DNA of 39,548 nt from an uncultured Bacilli bacterium (GTDB lineage Bacteria; Bacillota_I; Bacilli_A; RF39; UBA660), in contig CAKPHY010000012.1 in the NCBI GenBank assembly GCA_934162285.1, positions 1 through 39,548 of the forward strand. The letters are read 5' to 3'. Position 1 is the stretch's first letter, and every line of letters begins with the position of its first letter. A program made the position numbers and the translations under genes. A model generated the notes under the pieces. The model saw only the letters and a program-made list of their open reading frames with translations, searched no databases and was not told the origin of the DNA. Positions 24,119-32,355 of this stretch are shown one piece after another.

Positions 24119-25228
24119 TCAAATTTCGTGTTTATATATTTTTTCCAACTTTTTTATTATTTCTTCAATATTCCAATCCCTATCATTAAGCTCTACATTT
24201 TTGATACCTTTAAAGTTTAAAATGGTATCTACCCATTTTTGGCTATCATTAAGTGGTAATTTAGTAACAAGATTAGAAATAATAGCAGCTTTGGGAATTA
24301 TTTCCGATACAAAACAAGGTAATTTCATTTTCTGAGCTTCAATTAATGAAATTCCCAAACCTTCATGTAAAGATGGAAAAACAAAAATATCCATAGCATT
24401 AAGTAAATCAGGTATATCACTTCTATTTGATAATATCATATAATTATTACTTAAACCATATTTTTCAAGTTTTAGCTGAATTTTTTCTTTTTCAGAACCA
24501 TCGCCTATTAATAATAAAAAAACATTACTATTTTCTTGATGTAATTTAAGAAAAATATCGACTAAAAATTCATGATTTTTTACTTTATCAAAACGCCCAA
24601 CATGACCAATAACAAAAAAATCATCACTTATGCCCAACTTAGCTCTGACATTCTCTTTTGGTAATGCTTGGTTAAACTTTTTAAAATCTATTCCATTATT
24701 TAATACAATAGAATTATTAACATTAAACATATGATTAACTTCTAATCGCATTTCATCATGTAAAACAATAAAACGCATTTGATATTTATTAACTAACCAC
24801 TTAGCTGCTTGAAAATCTTTATCTTCAGCGTTTTTCCAAAACTTAATTGGTTCTGAATGAACTGAATGATATATGTCGGTGTTAGATGCTGGTTTTGCAA
24901 ATTTAACAAATCTATTTAATTTTAAATGACTATGAATAATATCAGGTTTTTCTATACGCACAAATTTCTTAAAATAATAATATCGTTGTAAATAGTTAAT
25001 TATTTTAAATATAATTCCTTTTCTTTTGTTAAACTTTAAATAATCACATATATAAATAATCTTAACACCACTATTTTCTATTTCTTTTTCGTATGGTGAT
25101 TCATCATGATGTTCAAAGCAAAGAACAACAATATCAAATTCTTCTTTATTTATACCAATAACATATTGTTTAACAAGTGTTTCAGCACCACCTGTATTAA
25201 ATCCATGTATAACGTGCATTACTTTCAT
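24119..25228 (-). CDS. GT4 glycosyltransferase
   Basis: A 369-residue GT-B glycosyltransferase. The N-terminus MKVMHVIHGFNTGGAETLVK is the acceptor-side glycine loop; the C-terminal GT4 domain has IGHVGRFDKVKNHEFLVDIF, LLIGDGSEKEKIQ and FPSLHEGLGISLIEAQ, where E-G-x-G-x-S-x-x-E-A is the donor-binding EX7E motif. It would add one sugar to the lipid-linked repeat unit in the cytoplasm. GGAGG is 5 nt upstream of the ATG. It shares its overall plan with the GT4 at 26521, and the pair may derive from an old duplication. Confidence 0.88.
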   Translation of the reverse strand: MKVMHVIHGFNTGGAETLVKQYVIGINKEEFDIVVLCFEHHDESPYEKEIENSGVKIIYICDYLKFNKRKGIIFKIINYLQRYYYFKKFVRIEKPDIIHSHLKLNRFVKFAKPASNTDIYHSVHSEPIKFWKNAEDKDFQAAKWLVNKYQMRFIVLHDEMRLEVNHMFNVNNSIVLNNGIDFKKFNQALPKENVRAKLGISDDFFVIGHVGRFDKVKNHEFLVDIFLKLHQENSNVFLLLIGDGSEKEKIQLKLEKYGLSNNYMILSNRSDIPDLLNAMDIFVFPSLHEGLGISLIEAQKMKLPCFVSEIIPKAAIISNLVTKLPLNDSQKWVDTILNFKGIKNVELNDRDWNIEEIIKKLEKIYKHEI

Positions 25229-25246
25229 AAAAACCTCCGATAATAT

Positions 25247-26491
25247 TTATAATATTTCTACAGTATTATTTGCATTTGCTTTCGCTCTTAATTTAGCATT
25301 TATAAATGCAAGGCCACCAAATAATAATATTTGATATTGAAGCGTCATTATATTAGGGCGCTGATATATATTAACAAAAAAGACAATTATATAAATAATA
25401 GATAAATAATTTTTATTTTTATACAAAGCTGCTAATAACAAACTACCCCACAATAATATGCAGCCAACAAAACCATATTGAATTATGTAAGTCTTATATG
25501 AAGAAACTCCACCTTTTAAATTTTGAGTCTTAAGATAGCCTTCACCATAACCAAAAAGTGGTTTATTTTTAACTACGTCATTAAAGACATATTCTAGTTC
25601 ATCAGTAGTACGATTATCACCGGCTAAGCCTTCATCAGTAATTGTCATTCTTTGAATAAATCTATCAATTGTAGGATTACCTGTATAAATATTTGGCAAT
25701 AAGAATAAATAGAAACAAGTCAATAATACTGTTAATATTACTGTACGAACATCTTTCAAATATTTTAATAATAGATATATAACTAAAGTAATTATAAACG
25801 CCAAAGAAAATGTTAAAAATCCAGCTATTAAAATAATAATATTAGACTTTTTTTTCAAATTAAGTGAACTTGCACATAATATTAATGCACAAATAGTACC
25901 AAAATAGCCAGGTTCATTACAAATGCCACATAATCTTACTAAAGAAATTGAGCTACTTGCCCGATATAAAAAAATAAATTTATAATCTATGTAGTTTTCA
26001 ACTATTGCGTTGTTATTATAATAATTAACAACCTTATAAGGTAAGAACAAATTTAAATCATAACTTAGGTAACATATTATGCCAGCTATACAAATGATAA
26101 TAAAAGCATTCTTAAAATAGATAAATGTTCGCTTTTTTATGTTATCGGGAGCTAAAGCAAAAATTATCCACAATAGCGAAAATAGAAATCCCGAAAAATT
26201 GATAGAACCATCATAAGTATGAAAGCTACTAATAATAACAAAAATGATCATTGGAATAGTTTGAAATAAATCTTTTCTTAAAATTGTTTTCTTATATTTT
26301 AAAATCGGAAAAATGATTAAAATTATATTTAATCCTGTGAAAGTGTACAGTAATACTTTAAAAATGTTACTTAATAATGAGCTAGTTAAAGATAAAGTAC
26401 TATCAGATTGATATGGGGCAAAAATAATCATCAATGCACACATAACAAATATTATTGAACAAAATTTTTCTTTATTTATTTTTAAAGCCAT
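25247..26491 (-). CDS. wzy: Wzy-like O-antigen/capsule polymerase
   Basis: About 414 residues with 10-12 hydrophobic segments and a long hydrophilic loop containing DRFIQRMTITDEGLAGDNRT and GYGEGYLKTQ, which fits the periplasm-side loop of Wzy/O-antigen ligase-type proteins (Wzy_C). The GNEPGYFGT-like motif (CNEPGYFGTI) is commonly seen in capsule polymerases. It would polymerise repeat units delivered by the flippase. The ATG at 26491 has GAGAG 5 nt upstream; a TTG at 26512 and an ATG at 26503 are possible but less supported. Sequence conservation in this class is poor, so the call leans on topology and context. Confidence 0.78.
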   Translation of the reverse strand: MALKINKEKFCSIIFVMCALMIIFAPYQSDSTLSLTSSLLSNIFKVLLYTFTGLNIILIIFPILKYKKTILRKDLFQTIPMIIFVIISSFHTYDGSINFSGFLFSLLWIIFALAPDNIKKRTFIYFKNAFIIICIAGIICYLSYDLNLFLPYKVVNYYNNNAIVENYIDYKFIFLYRASSSISLVRLCGICNEPGYFGTICALILCASSLNLKKKSNIIILIAGFLTFSLAFIITLVIYLLLKYLKDVRTVILTVLLTCFYLFLLPNIYTGNPTIDRFIQRMTITDEGLAGDNRTTDELEYVFNDVVKNKPLFGYGEGYLKTQNLKGGVSSYKTYIIQYGFVGCILLWGSLLLAALYKNKNYLSIIYIIVFFVNIYQRPNIMTLQYQILLFGGLAFINAKLRAKANANNTVEIL

Positions 26492-26520
26492 ATTATCTCT
26501 CATTTCTAACAATTTATAGA

Positions 26521-27612
26521 TTAATTTTCTAAATTTTTAAAGATTATTTTTTCAAACTCAATTACTACATCATTTATATCATATTTATTATCTTTTACAA
26601 TTTCAAATGCTTTTTCTCTATAATCAAACTGAGAATCCTTTATAGATTCAGCCCAAACTTTAGGTTTAGAATTCAAAGAAATAAATTCTAAATTTGTATT
26701 CAATTTGCAATCTTTCGAAATACTATCAGAAACTAAACAATAAACCCCTGATGTTTGAGCTTCAACAACTGTATTGGGCATTCCTTCAAATAAAGAAGGA
26801 AAAACAAAACAATCAAAAGCTGAGTAAATCTTGGAAACATCCTCTCTTACCCCCAATGTTTTTATATAATTAGTTAACTTTTTAGTATTTATATAAGATT
26901 TTATCTCGTCCTCTAATTCACCTTTTCCAAATAACCACAATTCTGCATCTTTATTTATTTTTAAATACTCTTCAAAAATATCAATTAAAAATTTATGATT
27001 TTTTTGAAAATTGAATCTGCCAACATGTCCTATTACGAATTTTGAATCTGCATTAAACATTGTACGATATTTTTTCCTGTTATCAATAGAAAACTTGTAT
27101 TCATTCAAATTTAAGCCATTATTAATAATTATAAATTTTGACTTACCAAACATAAACTTTCCTGCCTCTTTAGAAGGTGCTATTTTTACATTTGAAATTA
27201 AATTAGCTATCGGTCTAAACACATAATGGCAAAATAAATTAGACTTACCACCACCACTATTTGAATTGCTAGATCTAAATGCTAATACTTTAGCACCACC
27301 TAATTTAGCAGCAAAAAGCTCTAATGACGATAATGAATGTTGAGAAATACGCAAAACATATTTATACTGATTAACCTTAACAATTTTACGGATGTCGTTA
27401 AAATTTTTTAGTAAGCCTTTAGATTTAGGTGTAACTCGGTACATCTTGCCACCTGCATTAACAATTTCATCTTCGTATAAATTTTTTTCTTTTTTGGCAA
27501 CACAAAAATCCATTTGATATTTACTTTTATCTAAGTTTCTATATATTTTCATTAAAAATGTTTCGGCACCACCTGCATCCATTGAACCAACAATACATAA
27601 TAATCTCTTCAT
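26521..27612 (-). CDS. GT4 glycosyltransferase
   Basis: A 363-residue GT-B enzyme. LLCIVGSMDAGGAETFLMK is the N-terminal glycine loop and GHVGRFNFQKNHKFLIDIFEE starts the donor domain. FPSLFEGMPNTVVEAQ holds the EX7E donor motif in its GMPN form, common in CapM/EpsF-like enzymes. It sits directly after the C5-epimerase-like gene (one base between the stop and this ATG), suggesting tight coexpression. AAGGGA precedes the ATG. The sugar transferred is unknown. Confidence 0.88.
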   Translation of the reverse strand: MKRLLCIVGSMDAGGAETFLMKIYRNLDKSKYQMDFCVAKKEKNLYEDEIVNAGGKMYRVTPKSKGLLKNFNDIRKIVKVNQYKYVLRISQHSLSSLELFAAKLGGAKVLAFRSSNSNSGGGKSNLFCHYVFRPIANLISNVKIAPSKEAGKFMFGKSKFIIINNGLNLNEYKFSIDNRKKYRTMFNADSKFVIGHVGRFNFQKNHKFLIDIFEEYLKINKDAELWLFGKGELEDEIKSYINTKKLTNYIKTLGVREDVSKIYSAFDCFVFPSLFEGMPNTVVEAQTSGVYCLVSDSISKDCKLNTNLEFISLNSKPKVWAESIKDSQFDYREKAFEIVKDNKYDINDVVIEFEKIIFKNLEN

Positions 27613-27613
27613 A

Positions 27614-28516
27614 CTATTTTTCCCTTATTTTTTGAAAACTTTTTTTCAAAAAAGCTTTCACTCTATTAATTCTTTTCTTAGAATAATTATCAAATATATT
27701 AGCATAATTTTTAAATACCATTTCACCAGTTATATCATATAATGCATTTAATAATTCTACATGCAAATGATGGTAAAATGGACTCGCTAATTTATAATCA
27801 TCATCATATTTACTCCAATATTTAACATCAAATTTATTAATTTGTTTTTTTAATGTAGCAATTGTTTGATTATATGTGTCTTCAATTTTTTCATCTTTTT
27901 CAACTAAAAGATAATCATATAAACCAAAAATTGAAAAAATCCATCCATTCAAAACAACAGATCTTAATGGATATTCTTTTAAAATAACATCATCGTTAAT
28001 ATATTGAGTACAACCACCACTTTTTTCATCATTTAACATTAATGAAATAGCTGATTTGGCTCTATCAAAATATAATTTATTTTTAGTTTCTTTGAAAGCT
28101 CTTAATAAAAGTGAAATACCTTCACTTTGGGCCATAGCTGAATATGGATTAGCTTTATTATCTTCAAAACTTTTCCAACCACCATTATTACCTTGATTAT
28201 CAATAGCCCATTTTACAGTTGTAAAAAATCTTTCTAAATTTTTCTTGTCATTATTTGCCAAATACAAATCATAAGCGCCTAAACCATATTGGAAAATAGC
28301 AATAGAAAATTCAATTTTTTTACCATTCGGTAGTTCAGTTATAGGGATTTCATTTAGTGAAAGATTACTTTTTGTTACTTTTTCAGTTAAATCATTATAA
28401 TAACCTTCTAAACTATTTATTTTAAAATAATTACCTTTAGGCTGATTAACATGTAAAATACTCTTACCAGTCATCATTTTAAACCACTTTTTTATATAAA
28501 ATTTATTTATTGCCAC
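27614..28516 (-). CDS. D-glucuronyl C5-epimerase-like protein
   Basis: A 300-residue protein matching the C-terminal catalytic domain of D-glucuronyl C5-epimerases (PF06662), the enzymes that convert glucuronate to iduronate within heparan sulfate. Visible features are the alpha/alpha-barrel repeats NQGNNGGWKSFEDNK, YSAMAQSEGISLLLRAF, GGCTQYINDD, EYPLRSVVLNGWIFSIFGLY and YHHLHVELLNAL, with conserved Tyr and His residues. No signal peptide or membrane helix is apparent, so it may act on lipid-linked repeat units before export. The start is GTG with GGGTGA upstream, overlapping the preceding gene by 14 nt. Together with ugd and the UDP-glucuronate epimerase it predicts iduronic acid in the polymer; actual substrate is unproven. 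Confidence 0.8.
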   Translation of the reverse strand: MAINKFYIKKWFKMMTGKSILHVNQPKGNYFKINSLEGYYNDLTEKVTKSNLSLNEIPITELPNGKKIEFSIAIFQYGLGAYDLYLANNDKKNLERFFTTVKWAIDNQGNNGGWKSFEDNKANPYSAMAQSEGISLLLRAFKETKNKLYFDRAKSAISLMLNDEKSGGCTQYINDDVILKEYPLRSVVLNGWIFSIFGLYDYLLVEKDEKIEDTYNQTIATLKKQINKFDVKYWSKYDDDYKLASPFYHHLHVELLNALYDITGEMVFKNYANIFDNYSKKRINRVKAFLKKSFQKIREK

Positions 28517-29549
28517 CTAAATCACCCAAATTCTTATACAAAACATTTAAACTATTATCAGGCAAATAATCCAATGCTCTTTTCTTACAATTATAACTCA
28601 TTTGTTCTAAATCGTACTTATCATTCAATATGTCTATCAAAATTTTTTTAAATTCCTTCTTATCTGCAAACTTGTATCCTAATCCTGTCTTATTTTCTTC
28701 AATGACATCTGTAAAATTTTCCCATTTTGATGATAATACTGGAACACCAGCAAAATACGAATCAATTATTGTGCCTGGAATTCCTTCGGTATAATATAGC
28801 GTTGGAAAAAGTAATAAATTATAGTCTTCAATAGTTTCTACACTTTTATTGGAATCAACTATTCCTTTATATGATATGTATTCATTATTTTCAATCCGTT
28901 TTTGAAATTCTAAAGCATACTCGCCTTTTATCTTACCATATAAATTTAAATAAATTTTCTTAGAACTTTCTGAATTAATTTCATTAACTACATCAATAGC
29001 ATCATTTATTCCTTTTAAATATTCAATTCTTGAGAATATACAACATCTTAATTCTTTTGAACTATTTTTATATTTACTTTCAGAAACTACCAACTTTTTA
29101 AAGTTATTCATTTGGTAAAGATTATCAAAACCCATATCTTCTAAACGTTTAATTGTATTTTGAGTTTCTACATAAATAAAGTTAATTTTTTTTAATTTTT
29201 TTTGTAAAAACTTATTATTCATAGCAATATCCGGCAACCAAGCACCTATTACTACATAATGAATTTTAAAACGCTTCTTCTTATTCCATAAATTTAAAAG
29301 AGGAACAATAATTTTTATTCCTCTTTGTGCAGGTAAAATTATTACATTATCAACCTTACTTATATTACACTTAAGATTATAAAAAAATTTAAATGGACGC
29401 TTTTTTATAAAATAAGTATCAGAAATAATAATGTTTTCTTTACCATATTTTTCTAATAACTCTTTATATAAATTAACTGTTTTAATCGTCTGACCATCAA
29501 AAGATTCAGCACCATTAGCAAAGTGCCCACATATTAAAATTTTAGGCAT
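28503..29549 (-). CDS. GT4-like glycosyltransferase
   Basis: A GT-B fold enzyme of about 348 residues. The N-terminus MPKILICGHFANGAESFDGQ is family-like (G-x-x-x-x-GQ), and the C-terminal domain has CIFSRIEYLKGINDAIDVV, LYGKIKGEYALEFQ and FPTLYYTEGIPGTIIDSYFA, with a relaxed EX7E donor motif (E-G-I-P-G-T-I-I-D), where Asp replaces the usual second Glu. ATG 29549 has AAGGAG 7 nt upstream; a frame open to 29570 is not used. The substitution suggests a divergent donor site, not inactivity. It precedes the C5-epimerase-like gene with overlap. Confidence 0.85.
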   Translation of the reverse strand: MPKILICGHFANGAESFDGQTIKTVNLYKELLEKYGKENIIISDTYFIKKRPFKFFYNLKCNISKVDNVIILPAQRGIKIIVPLLNLWNKKKRFKIHYVVIGAWLPDIAMNNKFLQKKLKKINFIYVETQNTIKRLEDMGFDNLYQMNNFKKLVVSESKYKNSSKELRCCIFSRIEYLKGINDAIDVVNEINSESSKKIYLNLYGKIKGEYALEFQKRIENNEYISYKGIVDSNKSVETIEDYNLLLFPTLYYTEGIPGTIIDSYFAGVPVLSSKWENFTDVIEENKTGLGYKFADKKEFKKILIDILNDKYDLEQMSYNCKKRALDYLPDNSLNVLYKNLGDLGGNK

Positions 29550-29559
29550 AATATTCTCC

Positions 29560-30525
29560 TTACAAAACAATTTTTGACAAAAAACTAGATATAGAAAAAT
29601 TAATTGGTAATATATAAACCATACCTAAATATTTAGTTAAAGAAAATTCTTTTTTCAAGATCTTTTTCATATAAGTATTCTTTTTATAATTTAATTTTTT
29701 CAATTCAGCTTTGTATTCTAAAAAAACATCTTTATTACCTTTTTGAGCAGCTATTGCCATTCCTTGTATTAAAGAATAAATTAATCTATAATTAAAATAT
29801 TCTTGATACTTTTCTTTTAAATCAGTATGATTTAATTCTTCAATTTGTTTATGTGCACTATTTACTGAAATAATAAAATTATCAAGTTTATAATTAGTAG
29901 ACATCGATGAATGACCGACACGATAATTATATAATTTATCGTTAAGGCTAGCTATTTTATTAGCTTGTATCATTAATAATACAAACATTCCGTCACCATT
30001 TTTTTCAAAAAATTCAAAATGTGTTCTATTAATTAAATCTTTTGAAACGATTTTATTCCAAGGTTGAGTGTTTTTATTTAAAAACTCACCATCTACTACT
30101 CCTTTATATTCTTTAAACCAAATAGTTTTTTTAGTTTTAACGTCAGGTGGATAAAATTTCAAATTGCACATAGCAATCTCAGCGTCTTCTTTTTTAGCAA
30201 GTGAATATAATTTTTCATACATATCTAATTCAATGAAATCATCAGCATCTACAAAACCAACAAACTCACCACTAGCATTTTTTAATCCTGTATTCCTTGC
30301 CCCTCCTAAACCAGTATTTTTTTGAGAAATTACTTTAATATTAGAATACTTTTTTTGATATTCATTTAAGATTTCAAGTGATTTATCTTTTGATTCATCA
30401 TTAACACAAATTATTTCAATATCCTTTAATGTTTGATTAACCAATGAATCTAAACATTGAGATAAATACTTTTCCATGTTATAAATTGGAACGCAAACAG
30501 ATACTTTTATTTTTTCATTCTTCAT
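29560..30525 (-). CDS. GT2 family glycosyltransferase
   Basis: A GT-A, family 2 enzyme of 321 residues. KVSVCVPIYNMEKYLSQCLD is the N-terminal nucleotide-binding strand; EIICVNDESKDKS and FVGFVDADDFIELDMYEKLY hold the Asp and DxD residues that bind UDP-sugar and metal. The C-terminal half is variable, as usual for acceptor recognition. The ATG at 30525 overlaps the previous stop as TAATG, with AAGGAG upstream; the longer open frame to 30561 would overlap the neighbour further and is not used. It would add a beta-linked sugar to the growing repeat unit. Confidence 0.9.
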   Translation of the reverse strand: MKNEKIKVSVCVPIYNMEKYLSQCLDSLVNQTLKDIEIICVNDESKDKSLEILNEYQKKYSNIKVISQKNTGLGGARNTGLKNASGEFVGFVDADDFIELDMYEKLYSLAKKEDAEIAMCNLKFYPPDVKTKKTIWFKEYKGVVDGEFLNKNTQPWNKIVSKDLINRTHFEFFEKNGDGMFVLLMIQANKIASLNDKLYNYRVGHSSMSTNYKLDNFIISVNSAHKQIEELNHTDLKEKYQEYFNYRLIYSLIQGMAIAAQKGNKDVFLEYKAELKKLNYKKNTYMKKILKKEFSLTKYLGMVYILPINFSISSFLSKIVL

Positions 30526-31280
30526 TAAATTCTCCTTTTTACCGCATTGTAACAGTACCAACAGAAATTATAAGTGCTAGAAAAAACACCTAATTTTTCA
30601 ACATTTCGATATAAATTCCACGTTCTTTTTAAAGCTGTTAATTTATTTGCAGATAAACTTTCATTTGTCCTTCTATAATAAGATAGTACTTCATTTAAGC
30701 CATAAGCACATTTAATTTTTTTCAAAACTTTCCACCATGTTGCTGTATCCTGTCCTCTTTTTACATTAGGCATATATATAGAATCTTTAGAAAGTTTATT
30801 CATATCAAACATCACTGTACTTGTCCAAATAGTTGTATTTTTAAGGGCTTGTTTATACGTTATAGTAGCAGGAACTTTAACTTTTTTACCATTAGGTATT
30901 CCTTTTTCGTCTGCAAATTCATAACCAGTAAAAGAAAACTCACAGTTGTTTTTTTTCATAAAGTTCAATTGCTTTTCTAGCTTATCTTTTTCCCATAAAT
31001 CATCGGCATCTAAAAAGCACAAATACTTACCCTTTGATAATTCAATACCTTTATTTCGTGCTAAAGCCGCTCCACCATTTTTTTCTTGATCAAACCAAAT
31101 AATACGATCATCTTTTTTATATTTTTGATATATTTCTTTACTATTATCTTTAGAACAATCATTTATTAACAAAAGTTCCCAATTCTGATAAGACTGCTTC
31201 AAAACACTATTTATAGTTTCATCTAAAAATTTCTCGGCATTAAAAACAGGAACTATAATACTAACTAGATCATTTTTCAT
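30525..31280 (-). CDS. GT2 family glycosyltransferase
   Basis: A 251-residue GT-A enzyme. DLVSIIVPVFNAEKFLDETI, LLLINDCSKDNS and GKYLCFLDADDLWEKDKL are the family motifs, including DxD; ARNKGIELSKG lies between them. The C-terminal part has VKRGQDTATWWKVLK, resembling the acceptor motif (R/G-x-D-x-x-x-W) of WcaA/CpsJ-like enzymes. Start and end overlap both neighbours (11 nt with the priming transferase, 1 nt with the next GT2), a sign of translational coupling. No good Shine-Dalgarno precedes the ATG. It probably adds the second sugar after the priming step. Confidence 0.9.
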   Translation of the reverse strand: MKNDLVSIIVPVFNAEKFLDETINSVLKQSYQNWELLLINDCSKDNSKEIYQKYKKDDRIIWFDQEKNGGAALARNKGIELSKGKYLCFLDADDLWEKDKLEKQLNFMKKNNCEFSFTGYEFADEKGIPNGKKVKVPATITYKQALKNTTIWTSTVMFDMNKLSKDSIYMPNVKRGQDTATWWKVLKKIKCAYGLNEVLSYYRRTNESLSANKLTALKRTWNLYRNVEKLGVFSSTYNFCWYCYNAVKRRI

Positions 31281-31962
31281 TCAAAGTACCTCTATTTTGC
31301 TTTCTTAATGCTTCTATTTCATCATGTATAGTACCTTTACCAGCATCTACACCCTTTTGACCAAAAACAGCTTTAACTGTCATAAAAACAATTTTAATGT
31401 CTGTTTTTACTGAACAAGTTTTTACATATTCTAAATCATAGTTAATTTTTTCAAATATTGATATATCGTTTCTTCCTTTTACTTGAGCAAGACCACTTAA
31501 ACCTGGTCTTACATCACAACGATGTCTTTGTTTTTCATTCATGTTTTCATAATATTCAGGAATCCAAGGACGAGGTCCAATAAAACTCATATCACCATCT
31601 AAAATATTAATTACTTGTAAAAGTTCATCTAAAGATAATTTTCTAATTATTCTACCAACTTTAGTAAATTTATCTTCACAGCTCATATCTCTGACATTAT
31701 TACCTGCAACCATACTTCTGATTTTATACAAATTAAATTTTTTACCGTATCTTCCTGTTCGCTCTTGTTTAAAAATAATTGAATGAAAATCGCCTGTCAA
31801 CATATAACTAATTTTCACAATTAATAAAACAGGCACTAAAAAAACTAACCCTATTAAAGAAAACACAATATCAAATAATCTTTTAATACCAAAATAAAGT
31901 AATTTCCTTAATGAAATAGATTTAGTATTTATTTTGTCTTTTTCTAAAACTTCACTGTTCAT
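31270..31962 (-). CDS. Priming undecaprenyl-phosphate sugar transferase of the polysaccharide operon
   Basis: A 230-residue initiating transferase (PF02397). A cytoplasmic tail leads to one hydrophobic hairpin (about residues 26-52) and then the catalytic domain: FKQERTGRYGKKFNLYKIRS, LSLDELLQVINILDGDMSFI, GPRPWIP and RPGLSGLAQVKGRND, the complete set of family motifs. The ATG at 31962 has GGGAG 9 nt upstream; the frame is open to 31977. It is the first gene of the polysaccharide operon, as in many capsule loci, and would put the first sugar-phosphate on the lipid carrier. The RND (rather than RS/GR) ending of the motif does not settle the sugar. Confidence 0.9.
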   Translation of the reverse strand: MNSEVLEKDKINTKSISLRKLLYFGIKRLFDIVFSLIGLVFLVPVLLIVKISYMLTGDFHSIIFKQERTGRYGKKFNLYKIRSMVAGNNVRDMSCEDKFTKVGRIIRKLSLDELLQVINILDGDMSFIGPRPWIPEYYENMNEKQRHRCDVRPGLSGLAQVKGRNDISIFEKINYDLEYVKTCSVKTDIKIVFMTVKAVFGQKGVDAGKGTIHDEIEALRKQNRGTLNEK

Positions 31963-32029
31963 ATAACTAACTCCCAATTTAAAATTTATTTAATCAGTAA
32001 TTCTGACAATTTTTAGATCCGTTAAAATA

Positions 32030-32038
32030 ATTATACCA
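32030..32038 (-). promoter_or_regulatory. Extended -10 promoter of the polysaccharide operon
   Basis: The minus strand reads TGGTATAAT (32038-32030), an extended -10 element (TGn-TATAAT), about 65 bp upstream of the priming transferase ATG. The -35 region is only T-rich, which is common for extended -10 promoters. No antiterminator-like or riboswitch structure is obvious in the short leader. Confidence 0.6.
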
Positions 32039-32319
32039 TATAAATAAATGAAAATAAATCTTTTTTGATTCGTTATACAGAAAAATAAACTTTTTAAATA
32101 GTAAAGTTTGAATTTTACCTATAAAGTATATAAAGAAACTAAAATACATTAATCACTTATTTTTTAAAGAGTAAACTTCACTTAAAACTAAACTTTTTAT
32201 TTTTAATCTAACCCACTCCATTTAACTTTAAAATTCCCATATTTATTAACATACTCATCATATTTATTTTTATATTTATATATTCCATTTAAAGTTTTTT
32301 TCGCCTAAAATAATTATAC
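32039..32319. other. Gap between the polysaccharide operon and the zincin-like paralogs
   Basis: AT-rich, with stops in all frames. I see no gene, repeat array or RNA-like structure before the terminator at 32320-32352. Confidence 0.5.
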
Positions 32320-32352
32320 AAAAAACAACTTGTTATGCACAAATTGTTTTTT
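32320..32352 (-). terminator. Terminator of the paralog operon
   Basis: A 14-bp stem with one mismatch (AAAAAACAACTTGT / ACAAATTGTTTTTT, arms 32320-32333 and 32339-32352), ending in T6 on the minus strand, 4 nt beyond the stop of the 32356-33939 gene. Confidence 0.8.
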
Positions 32353-32355
32353 ACT

